The notes beneath the pieces were generated by a model. The model worked only from the letters and a program-made list of their open reading frames with translations. It did no database searches and was not told the DNA's origin. Positions 11,458-18,651 of a stretch of 18,651 nt of DNA are shown here, piece after piece. Made by a program: the position numbers and the translations under genes. This DNA comes from Daldinia sp. FL1419. Lineage: Eukaryota > Ascomycota > Sordariomycetes > Xylariales > Hypoxylaceae. Location of the stretch: contig MU623673.1 in assembly GCA_025201765.1 (NCBI GenBank), forward strand, positions 1-18,651, given 5' to 3'. Numbering within the stretch: position 1 is the stretch's first letter; every line of letters begins with the position of its first letter.

Positions 11458-12318
11458 CTACTCCTCTGGAACACCGGAAAACAGACCTACTCTCATGCGG
11501 TGGCTCTATACGAATAGTATGTTAGCCGGTTTATAAGGAAAACAGGGGAGGCATCTGGCCACTTACGAAAGGTAGTTTCGGTATAACTACTGCTAGCACG
11601 GCTAGAAAGTTGATGGTGAAATATGTGAGGTCGTAATGAGTATAATGCGTACTCAGGAGGAAGAGCACAATAGGAACGCTAAGCAGGAATTTCTTGGCGG
11701 GGGTATATTGCGCGCCATCGTCGATTTGTTCCCACATATTCAGGTTATCGTATGCGCCGCTGTTGAAGTCGAAAGGTACACCACGAACGTAGTGGAACAT
11801 GATGTAAGAGCCAAACATGTAGGAAATATTGGTCAAGGTCCAAGATGTCTCCTGGGATACACCGGGTATAACGTCCCAAAGAATCTTAAGCGCAACGATC
11901 AGAACAATGTGGATGGTCCACGCCCCTGCCGATATTCCAATATTAGTTGATATTTCCAATGCCAAAAACAATCAAGGCGCGAAGGCTATAAACTTGAAAA
12001 CGTCTCTCCATCACTTCCACATCTTGACATACCTTTAGCGTTGACCCAGTTCGCATTGAGATTCGGGAGAGTGGACTGATCATTCAGCTGCTCTATCGGC
12101 TCCTGTGGTTCCTGATATATCTGGAGGATGCTACTCGACCTCCGCCTCCTAGCGGACTTTGAATCACCCATATCGAGATAGGTGGTACCTCCCCGTCTCG
12201 GAGGATTTGTACCAACGTCGTAAGAGACGGTGCGGGGAATGAGGATTGGGGAAGACACTTTGGCGGTATTGGACGTGGAGTTCGTGTTGGAATTGGTATT
12301 TTCGGATTGACTCGTCAT
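11458..12318 (-). CDS. ORM1: Orm/ORMDL family protein, regulator of sphingolipid synthesis
   Basis: Exons 12318-12033, 11925-11567 and 11505-11458 encode 230 aa. Introns of 107 and 61 bp have GTATGT and GTAAGT donors, CAG and TAG acceptors, and ACTAAT and GCTAAC branch sites; the last exon, SHRMRVGLFSGVPEE, has only 15 codons and TAG. ORMDL proteins sit in the endoplasmic reticulum membrane and inhibit serine palmitoyltransferase within the SPOTS complex. Family signatures are strong: NANWVNAKGAWTIHIVLI (88-105), IPGVSQETSWTLTNISYMFG (115-134), GAYDNLNMWEQIDDG (152-166) and TPAKKFLLSVPIVLFLLSTH (170-189). Hydrophobic helices lie at about 97-115, 124-142, 175-191 and 195-213. The N-terminal 95 residues are polar; RRRRSSS at 57-63 matches the site where Ypk kinases phosphorylate yeast Orm1/Orm2 to relieve inhibition. 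I chose ATG 12318 because MTSQ starts the family-like part, but the frame stays open for 46 codons up to another ATG at 12456. Confidence 0.95.
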
Positions 12319-14137
12319 CCAGACGATTCGACCTGGATCACTGTTCCTTTTTTCCCTTCCTCTTCGGCGTACCGGGGAGATCGGATGCGAGTAGGATATT
12401 GCTGTCGTGGCGATAGTTGAACTAGATGAGAAGAAAAGATTGGCGGATGAGTACAAGGTCGAATGATCTAAAGGGGTAACGCAGAGAATGCAGCCGATGC
12501 CAAGGAGTAAAGAAAAATGTAGATGCTATGTTAGGAGAGGAGTCGTGAAGGACATGAAGGATCGAATGTCGAATGCGAGATGATGCAAGATGGAGCGACG
12601 GAGAGACAAAAGAGTTTCTAATACGGTAAACCCACCCCCTGGCTGAGAAAAAAAAGACGTGGAAATAATTGATTGACGATGAATACAATTAGCTGAAACG
12701 TATTACGAATAAAGTGGATGATCACGAAGTTTAGAAGAATGTTATAAAAAACAATAAAAAAACAAGAGGTTAAGAGAGATTAGGTAGGATCAGGTAATAC
12801 CTAGAGACGAGAATGGTTATGGAAGGCGATGATCAGAAGAGTTGCAGCGAAGTAAATCAGCAGCATTTGAACAAGGACAGGTTTACGGGATGGGTACAAC
12901 GTCTTTAATGGTCTAAGTACAAGAACGTATGTATTGCACAAGGACCAAGGCAGCAAGGGTACGAGAAGGCTAGAAAGCTAGAAAGGCCAAGATTTGGAGA
13001 TTTCTATTGGACAAGGGGGGGAGAACAGCTACCAATTACCAATGGTTGATTGACTTTTACCCCCAATTTCTGAATTTCTAGACTAGTAATGTACTAGGAT
13101 AATACTACATACCTAGGTAAGGTGACTGCACAGCCTGGACCGCGTGGCTGCAGCTGGAGATTTCGGGTATTTGCTGGGTCTCCGGTCATCTTAAGTACCC
13201 AGTAAGTAATCTTGCGTTGACATTTTCTCCAAAAGGTACCTAGGGTATTCGTTATAAGGGTCAGGGGAGTACAAGGAGAGCCTCACGAGACCACGTGATG
13301 TTTTAGTAAGTACTATAGTAGTCTCCCATTCCTTCCCAAGCAGTCGGGCTCCGCGGAATTCGACTTCAATTCTTACATCTTATTCAAGACTGTATCCGTC
13401 TAGATGCATAAGCTTGATCAATTAGTCAATCTAAAGCAGTATGCAGCCCCGCTACAAGTAGCTCTTAATCTGCTTACGCGATTAGCGTGTTTCATTTCTG
13501 AGATCGCCACAGTGGAATCTTCTCCCGCTCGGACGTATTGCCCCTGGTACTACCTAGATACTATGTACATGTTAAGAATCGGTACGCAAACCGCAACCGT
13601 ACACTACGCATTTTCGCGGTACTGTACATGTACCGAGTAAAAAACGTGTGTTACCAGGGCTGCTTTAATTTTCTAAAGGAAAAAAAAACCCAGAAAAAAA
13701 CAATTAAAGAGCCGCATCATCAACATCCATCAATTTGATGAACTACAGATCCACCTTCAAACCTTTATACGATGCGTTCTCGAAGTTGCTGTTCTTGAAG
13801 ATTATCCCTATCTTTGAGATCTAAATGCGTTTTCAAGTTGTTTTGAGATAGTAAACGGTTTACTTAGATTATAGGTATTATATATATCGTTCTTTAACGG
13901 AAGTATCGTTATTATCTTACCTTGTCTTGCGCAACTGCGACCTACAAGCCCATTAATACATCTTGAGCAAGGCGATCACGGATTACGGCAAGAACACGAC
14001 AAGTAAGCTTTGGCACTACATTATTTTGCCCCACATTACGTATTCTACACCCGCAAGTTTCACTCCTCTTTTTTTCCCATTCCTCATCCACATCACCATT
14101 ATTACTCTTTATCGTCGCGGCCCTCCACTAAACTGTG
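12319..14137. promoter_or_regulatory. divergent intergenic region between ORM and the AIR-like gene
   Basis: This 1.8-kb stretch separates the minus-strand ORM start from the plus-strand zinc-knuckle gene and must carry both promoters and 5' leaders. The ORM-proximal 370 bases are pyrimidine-rich on the ORM strand and hold small upstream frames, including a 46-codon in-frame extension of ORM. An E-box, CACGTG, lies at 13292-13297. TACCTAGGTA is at 13110-13119 and GGTACCTAGGG at 13235-13245. Just before the zinc-knuckle gene, about 14030-14130, the plus strand is pyrimidine-rich, as in fungal core promoters and leaders. I see no other gene; the small open frames have no domains. Confidence 0.55.
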
Positions 14138-16267
14138 ATGAGCGGCGCTACCGAGGCATTCGCCCCTAACGCCGGCCAGGGCGATATTGGCACACCTAGT
14201 AGTCTATCAAGCCAAAAGCGACCACGCGATTATGGAGAACAGTTGAAGGGTTTATCTCCATCTGACGATGAAGATCACCAGAAAGACTCTTCATTACGCG
14301 TACCGAAGAAACAGAAAAAAGACGAATCTGATAGTGGTGAGGGGTCAGATTTAGACGACGGCGAAATAGTAGAGTCAACTCCAAATCCCAGTTCTACCAA
14401 TCCACTACACCCCCAACCTGTCATTCAGGCCGTGGCAGACCACCCTAAAACACTCGCCCCTGATCGCATTGCGCATGAGCCTTCCGAAGATGGTGAGATT
14501 GATAGTCCTATGGCCGAACCTCAGGAGCCCAATGTGCCGGACCAACCTTTCTATATTGATAAGACCGGGAGCAAGCCCGATCAGCATCCGGGCTGGAACC
14601 AGGGGCTTAGTCTAGGTGCAAGGACGTCATTTGGGAAACCAGCGGCACAGCTATTCCCGGCAAGTTTGACTGCCATATCAGGACCTGCCTCGTCCACACC
14701 TTCACGACGCGATCGTGAGGATGATGAGAAAGAAGAAGAAGAAGACGACGACGACGATGAGGAAGATAGAGACTATAAGACACTCGTTGAATCGCCTGAC
14801 AGCCAACCACGCGCTGGATTCGTTATCGATGGAAGTACATGGTACCTCCCGCATCTAACCTTCAGAGCTAAGAAGCAAACACTTCATAAAGTGGCCATAT
14901 ACCATGATAGAATTCAAACCTGGCTTCTTGCTTTCTTGGACGCAAATGCCAAGGAAATTGACCGTGTATCCACCAAGGTGGTTCGAGAAGCTTTTGTTGC
15001 CCATTTAAACCGCAAAGGCGCCAAGCTTTTCAAGGGAACTAAGAAACATATCGAGGCAGCTACGACCACAGCTCAAAGGGCCATAGATGATGCCAGCCTT
15101 GGGGAACTAATAGAGAAAAGGGTTAAGCAGTTCCGGTCGCGAAGAGCCAAATCAACAGGCAAAATCACCAAAGAAAGTAAAATCGATCCAGTCAAGGAGC
15201 CTATCAGAGAAGAACTCATCCCGGTCACAGACAAACGAGGGTACACGTTAGATGGTGATAATGACGATGATGAATTACGACAACAGCGAAGGTATTTCCC
15301 ATGGGCAGAAGATCCAGCTCAGTACTGCCTGTCCTGTTCCGGAATTGGGCATCGCGCCCATGAATGTCTACAACGTAACTGTCAGTCCTGTGGAAGTCAG
15401 GAGCATGTTTTATTCGGCTGTCCAGACAGGCGAAGATGTTCTAACTGTCGGCAATTGGGACATAACAGCGAGAGCTGCGTGGAAAAGCTCGCGCTGGCGT
15501 CGGACGAGCAAGATGGTTGTGCTATATGTGGTGCTGATCACGCGGATGAGTGGTGCTCCGAAATATGGAGGAGTTTCACACCAATTTCCAATCCCCTAAA
15601 GGTAAAAGATATCCCAGTATTCTGCTACACATGCGGCGCCAGCGGCCATTATGGGCCAGAATGTGGATTGCCAGATCGGGGGGATAGGGTGACAGGGAAA
15701 ACGACATGGTCACAAGCCAACCGCCTTCTTTATGTGGACCAGAATAGTCAGGATATTGCCATCGCCTGGGTTGGCGTAGACCGAAAAGAAGATTTCCACA
15801 TTCTTGGAAGAGCGAAAAGGCAGACGCACACTCACTTTGTCTCTAGTGAGGAGTCGGAAGAGGAGCTTGTTCATGCCCCTGTCAAAAAGGCAGAACCTCG
15901 AAGTCAGATCAGGATAGCGAGCAATATCAGATCTTTAGGGCAGAGTAATCATGGTCGGTCGCGTCGTAATAATGACCAGAGTTATAGACGTCAGAATGAG
16001 AGGGAGTTCACGCCTCCACCTCCATCCCCATATGCGCAAAGCAACGGAACCCCATCCTGGCAGCCCCCTCTTCCTCCAGGACCACCACCATCCCACCAAA
16101 GAAACGGGTATCGGGGGTCACTACCATCAGCTCCCACATCCTTGCCTCCGCGCCCGCCGGCGTTTGATCAGGCACCTAGTAGAGGTGGTTCAGGTAATAG
16201 GGGCGGCCATTTCAATCGAGGCGGCCGGGGTGGACGAGGCCGAGGAAGGGCTAGGGGACGAAACTAG
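14138..16267 (+). CDS. AIR1: Air1/Air2-like zinc-knuckle RNA-binding protein (TRAMP complex)
   Basis: A single intron-less frame encodes 709 aa. ATG 14138 is the first in-frame start after an in-frame TAA at 14129. Five CCHC knuckles follow one another: C397/C400/H405/C410, C415/C418/H423/C428, C434/C437/H442/C447, C461/C464/H468/C473 and C496/C499/H504/C509. The fourth has only three residues between its second Cys and the His. Between knuckles four and five lies IWRSF (476-480), close to the IWRxY linker motif by which yeast Air2 contacts the poly(A) polymerase Trf4. Air proteins supply RNA binding to the nuclear TRAMP complex, which adds short oligo(A) tails for exosome decay. The N-terminal half is disordered and acidic (E/D run about 192-213); the C-terminus is proline-rich (about 625-670) and ends in RGG-type repeats (about 682-709). 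At 709 aa it is about twice yeast Air1/Air2. A CNBP/Gis2-like protein is the main alternative, made less likely by the linker motif. Confidence 0.9.
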   Translation: MSGATEAFAPNAGQGDIGTPSSLSSQKRPRDYGEQLKGLSPSDDEDHQKDSSLRVPKKQKKDESDSGEGSDLDDGEIVESTPNPSSTNPLHPQPVIQAVADHPKTLAPDRIAHEPSEDGEIDSPMAEPQEPNVPDQPFYIDKTGSKPDQHPGWNQGLSLGARTSFGKPAAQLFPASLTAISGPASSTPSRRDREDDEKEEEEDDDDDEEDRDYKTLVESPDSQPRAGFVIDGSTWYLPHLTFRAKKQTLHKVAIYHDRIQTWLLAFLDANAKEIDRVSTKVVREAFVAHLNRKGAKLFKGTKKHIEAATTTAQRAIDDASLGELIEKRVKQFRSRRAKSTGKITKESKIDPVKEPIREELIPVTDKRGYTLDGDNDDDELRQQRRYFPWAEDPAQYCLSCSGIGHRAHECLQRNCQSCGSQEHVLFGCPDRRRCSNCRQLGHNSESCVEKLALASDEQDGCAICGADHADEWCSEIWRSFTPISNPLKVKDIPVFCYTCGASGHYGPECGLPDRGDRVTGKTTWSQANRLLYVDQNSQDIAIAWVGVDRKEDFHILGRAKRQTHTHFVSSEESEEELVHAPVKKAEPRSQIRIASNIRSLGQSNHGRSRRNNDQSYRRQNEREFTPPPPSPYAQSNGTPSWQPPLPPGPPPSHQRNGYRGSLPSAPTSLPPRPPAFDQAPSRGGSGNRGGHFNRGGRGGRGRGRARGRN

Positions 16268-16563
16268 ATATTCTACTTTAATTACGTATCGAATAAACTG
16301 GATGAGCCGTATTTACGTCGAGTTTTTTTCGTGTGTATCTACCCTCTCAGTACCCGGTCGCGATGTGAATTGAAGTCCTGCAATTATTTAGATGACGGCC
16401 CAATATACGTTGACTAGACTCGGTGTAAAATGTATTGGTATACGCTTGCTATATATTGAGGGGTGACTTCTGGGAATAACATATTGAATTAATTACCATT
16501 TGCTGTCAGTTCACTTAAAGAGAATTTTTACCATGAGCGATTTCACCACCCATCCGACTGCTA
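16268..16563 (+). other. 3' flank of the AIR-like gene
   Basis: AATAAA at 16292-16297, 25 bases after the stop, is the best candidate for a 3'-end positioning element. The rest of the stretch up to the tRNA-proximal hairpin holds no open frame or repeat that I can identify. Confidence 0.4.
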
Positions 16564-16587
16564 CACCATGTCCACTAAGACATGGTG
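16564..16587 (+). repeat. perfect 9-bp hairpin just upstream of the tRNA
   Basis: CACCATGTC (16564-16572) and GACATGGTG (16579-16587) are exact inverted copies around a 6-nt loop, ending 4 bases before the mature tRNA 5' end. It would fall at or before the Pol III start, so it may act as DNA or in a leader, or have no role. Confidence 0.6.
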
Positions 16588-16591
16588 GTCG

Positions 16592-16733
16592 GCCCGGTTA
16601 GCTCAATCGGTAGAGCGTGAGACTCTTAATCTCAAGGTTGCGGGTAGGTTTACCCATTATCCATTACCCTGGTGGGCTCTTCTCATGATCCGAGGCTAAC
16701 ATCACCATCAAGGTTCGACCCCCGCATCGGGCT
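16592..16733 (+). tRNA. tRNA-Lys(CTT) with 69-nt insertion in the T arm
   Basis: Acceptor arms GCCCGGT (16592-16598) and ATCGGGC (16726-16732) pair fully, allowing one G-T. The D arm is GCTC/GAGC. The anticodon stem TGAGA/TCTCA encloses CTCTTAA with anticodon CTT at 16625-16627. T-stem halves GCGGG (16640-16644) and CCCGC (16721-16725) are present, and the T loop TTCGACC is at 16714-16720. Between the 5' T-stem half and the T loop there are 69 extra bases (16645-16713). Removing them leaves a normal 73-nt tRNA-Lys. Both internal promoter boxes survive: the A box around 16599-16610 and a B box GGTTCGACCCC at 16712-16722, so transcription by Pol III remains possible. Nuclear tRNA introns normally lie after anticodon position 37, so this is not a standard intron. 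TCAAGGTT occurs at 16632-16639 and again at 16708-16715, next to the insertion junction. It could be a tRNA pseudogene or the head of a tRNA-derived short element. Confidence 0.85.
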
Positions 16734-16747
16734 CAATTCCTGATGCT

Positions 16748-16806
16748 TCCCAGCTCACTGGGATTGCCGACCCAAATTCGGGTTCTTTTTAATTTAAAAT
16801 TTTTTT
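16748..16806 (+). terminator. two short hairpins then T runs, candidate Pol III terminator
   Basis: TCCCAG/CTGGGA (16748-16763, perfect 6-bp stem) and GACCC/GGGTT (16769-16784, with one G-T) are followed by T5 at 16786-16790 and T7 at 16800-16806. T runs end Pol III transcription. The first run lies over 50 bases after the tRNA end, so the primary transcript would carry an unusually long, folded trailer. Confidence 0.45.
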
Positions 16807-16956
16807 CTCGCTGTTATTTTTTCTCGCTGTTAGTGAGAGAGATATCTAACCTAGTATAGTGATTAATAAATAATGTTTATGGATTTGGCTAGGTTACTTT
16901 TTTCTAGGGTTTATATTCGGAATAGGGGTCAGCGACCTCGTTAGTTCAGTTAAAAG
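16807..16956. other. unassigned intergenic sequence
   Basis: It begins with a short duplication (TTTCTCGCTGTTA/TTTCTCGCTGTTA around 16803-16832). Nothing else is recognisable here; it leads into the CCTGA repeat. Confidence 0.4.
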
Positions 16957-17000
16957 CCTGACCTGAACTGTACCTGACCTGACCTGACCTGCCCAGGTCT
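16957..17000 (+). repeat. CCTGA pentamer tandem run
   Basis: Two CCTGA units, a short interruption, then CCTGACCTGACCTGACCTG are visible. The run is followed by CAGGTCT and AGACCT separated by about 10 bases (inverted copies) and by CCCAGGCCAGGCCC. Repeats of this kind occur in the subterminal regions of hAT-type transposons and in some LTRs, but no ends or target duplication were found. Confidence 0.55.
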
Positions 17001-17262
17001 AATTTTTACAAGACCTACCCAGGCCAGGCCCGAAATTTTTTTATCTGACTAGCAAACAGATAAGTTGAGGCTTTCAAACCCCACTTTAATATATATCGGA
17101 GGCATATAATTGGTCCATTCAAAGTAATTTCATCAATTATAATTATTATATACGTATTATTTTTCGAAAATATTGAGGCATTTTTTAACGTTTTAATTTA
17201 AATGAAGTAATAATTAATTATTTAAATAATTTTAATATTTTTAAATTACGGAATTCTTATTG
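17001..17262. other. accessory noncoding DNA, increasingly AT-rich
   Basis: No gene is visible. The block from about 17130 to 17250 is mostly A and T and resembles the RIP-altered DNA elsewhere in the window. It ends at the hairpin that starts at 17263. Confidence 0.4.
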
Positions 17263-17304
17263 TTTTTCGTTGTATGCTATGAGGTTAGCCGAGACCTCGA
17301 AAAA
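17263..17304. repeat. two-part inverted repeat
   Basis: TTTTTCG (17263-17269) pairs with CGAAAAA (17298-17304), and inside it GAGGT (17281-17285) pairs with ACCTC (17294-17298, sharing one base with the outer arm). It lies directly before the first copy of the direct repeat at 17309. Confidence 0.4.
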
Positions 17305-17308
17305 CGAA

Positions 17309-17538
17309 ATGACGATAATATTTTGGTGTTTTGAGAATTTTGAAAAAGTGGATGTAAGAGAAGGTAGGGGGCAACCACTTATATAAAGAGTAAAAGTGGG
17401 CCCGGGCTATGGATTGGCCTGTGCATGTGAGGTACGTATTAAATTCGGAACAATAAAAACACGTACTGAGGCGGGCTAAAATGGTGTTTTTTGTGGTTAT
17501 GACGATTTTTTGGTGTTTTTGAAAAAGAGATGTAAGAG
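17309..17538 (+). repeat. imperfect direct repeat pair about 190 bp apart
   Basis: Copy 1 at 17309-17360 and copy 2 at 17499-17538 share ATGACGAT, TTTTGGTGTTTT, GAAAAAG and GATGTAAGAG in the same order. Copy 1 carries about 12 extra bases. The minus strand is open for 102 codons across both copies (17593-17285), but its product merely mirrors the repeat and shows no domain. Confidence 0.6.
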
Positions 17539-17588
17539 GAGAGTTTCCAAAATAGGTGGTGGTGGGGCGAGGTGGGTATCTACGAGAG

Positions 17589-17605
17589 GCCACCCCTTGG
17601 GTGGC
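17589..17605. repeat. GCCACC/GGTGGC hairpin
   Basis: GCCACC and GGTGGC are exact inverted copies around a 5-base loop. The hairpin sits a few tens of bases before the next AT-rich block and could mark the end of a small repeat unit. Confidence 0.4.
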
Positions 17606-17621
17606 ACAAGAGCCCGAACTC

Positions 17622-17665
17622 TTATTTAATAACCCTTATTAAATTTTATATAATTATATAAATTT

Positions 17666-17696
<31 letters not shown>

Positions 17697-17825
17697 TAAT
17701 TTTAATTATATAATTTAATGTAATTTTATAATTTTTTTTAAAAAATTTTTAATTATTTAAATTATATTTTATAAATATTTTATATTAATAATTAATTTAT
17801 TTATTAATATTTATAATATATATTG
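17622..17825. repeat. AT-rich, probably RIP-altered block with TA microsatellite
   Basis: Almost all bases are A or T, with a (TA)n run at 17674-17696. Composition equals that of the dead copia element, so this is probably a heavily mutated repeat fragment. No domain or terminus is recognisable. Confidence 0.55.
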
Positions 17826-18207
17826 AACCAGGGTAGTGTGATTAGGTAATAGGAGCTACCCTGAAGGACCCTGTTGACCCCCCCTTCTAAGATTTACAGC
17901 TCTTTTGGATATAAATAGGTCTTCAGGAGTTGTTTTCTTGCCTGATCAGCTCAAGTCATACATAGTTCTTCAGAGATCGTCTCCATAGAGCTTCATATGA
18001 ATAATATATACCTTTTTAACCTATAACCTCATCATACGCGCTACCATTGCCGAGCAGTCACCTACAGCAGCTATTCTACCTGATCATCCTATTATACTCC
18101 TTAAGATATAGTCACCTTGTATCCTCGAGCTTATACAGCCTCTGGCTTGCTATGGGTTAGTTGAAGTATAGGGCATATCCTGCAGGAGCTATTAGAGCTC
18201 CTGTTCA
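17826..18207 (+). repeat. less AT-rich island between AT-rich blocks, LTR-like candidate
   Basis: The island starts with CAGGGTAG (17829-17836) and its inverted copy CTACCCTG (17856-17863) and ends with CAGGAGCT (18183-18190) and its inverted copy AGCTCCTG (18196-18203). Inside, TGTTGACCCC (from 17872) is followed by a TATA-like GGATATAAATAGG (17908-17920), the layout of a copia LTR promoter. No matching second LTR or primer-binding site was found. A 43-codon plus-strand stretch from about 18030 is open but has no domain. It may be a solo LTR, a small nonautonomous element or unique DNA. Confidence 0.35.
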
Positions 18208-18530
18208 ATATATATATATATTAATATTTAAATATTTATTTTTATATTATTATTATTTAAATTAATTAATTTTATTTAATAATAAATATAATTTTTAAAT
18301 AAAAATAATATATATTTTAAATTTAGAAATAAATAATTTTAATAAATAATTTTAATATTATAATTTATTAAAATAAAATAATATTTTTTAAATATAAAAA
18401 TAATATAATAAAAAATATTAAAATTTTATTTAATTAAAAATTATTAAAATATAATTATATATTTTTATATTAATATTTATTTAATTAAATATATATATAT
18501 ATATATAATTTTATTTATTTATTTATTACT
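18208..18530. repeat. second AT-rich, probably RIP-altered block
   Basis: Sequence is nearly all A and T, with TA runs near 18208-18222 and at 18489-18507. It is like the block at 17622-17825 in composition; no coding remnant could be read. Confidence 0.55.
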
Positions 18531-18651
18531 ACCCCAATTTACCTAGAATATATTATAGGTATCCGGTCCATCTTTTGGTATTTGTTCCGGGTAGGAACCG
18601 TGTTCCGGAGAAAACCTACCCGCCGCCTATCCGAACAAGCTACGTTGCCAT
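18531..18651. other. end of window, mixed-composition DNA with hairpin
   Basis: Ordinary composition returns near 18531. CGGGTAGG (18588-18595) and CCTACCCG (18615-18622) are exact inverted copies, with GGAAC/GTTCC nested inside. The stretch is cut by the window edge and could be the start of another element or gene; nothing coding can be supported. Confidence 0.4.

Noticed and set aside
11636..12038. Plus-strand frames across the ORM gene
   Set aside because: They are antisense shadows of the ORM exons, whose family identity is clear.
12422..12688. 88-codon minus-strand frame upstream of ORM
   Set aside because: No domain; most likely leader or promoter DNA of ORM.
14196..15599. Other frames inside the zinc-knuckle gene on both strands
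   Set aside because: Shadow frames of a long gene with clear CCHC motifs.
17285..17593. 102-codon minus-strand open frame
   Set aside because: It spans two direct-repeat copies and its translation only repeats itself; no domain or expression signal.

Overview
The window looks like nuclear DNA of a filamentous ascomycete (Pezizomycotina). Three things support this. The protein genes carry short introns (61-149 bp) with fungal GTAAGT/GTATGT donors and CTAAC-like branch sites. A Ty1/copia retrotransposon has been converted almost wholly to A/T by transitions, as in repeat-induced point mutation (RIP). The recognisable genes are a fungal-type Orm protein and an Air1/Air2-type zinc-knuckle protein. 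I cannot name a species; Sordariomycetes or Leotiomycetes is a guess.

Layout. 1-5612: extremely AT-rich RIP-degraded copia element on the + strand. Protease, GAG-pre-integrase, integrase, reverse transcriptase and RNase H can all be traced in one frame (about 1764-5018). 5613-7835: intergenic, no supported gene. 7836-8901 (-): four-exon class I SAM-dependent O-methyltransferase, 249 aa. 8902-11457: mostly intergenic, with possible decayed coding fragments at 9.95-10.7 kb (-). 11458-12318 (-): three-exon ORMDL/Orm gene, 230 aa, a regulator of sphingolipid synthesis. 12319-14137: shared divergent promoter region. 14138-16267 (+): intron-less gene for a 709-aa zinc-knuckle protein of the Air1/Air2 (TRAMP complex) type. 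16592-16733 (+): tRNA-Lys(CTT) with a perfect cloverleaf but a 69-nt insertion in the T arm. 16734-18651: repeat-rich accessory DNA with short direct repeats, hairpins, a CCTGA tandem run and two further AT-rich blocks around a less AT-rich island.

The genes do not form a cluster with a common job. ORM (endoplasmic reticulum lipid homeostasis) and AIR (nuclear RNA surveillance) are housekeeping genes that share a divergent intergenic region. The methyltransferase sits alone between a dead transposon and gene-poor DNA. No new multi-gene system is evident. The oddest item is the interrupted tRNA-Lys gene and its hairpin-rich surroundings.
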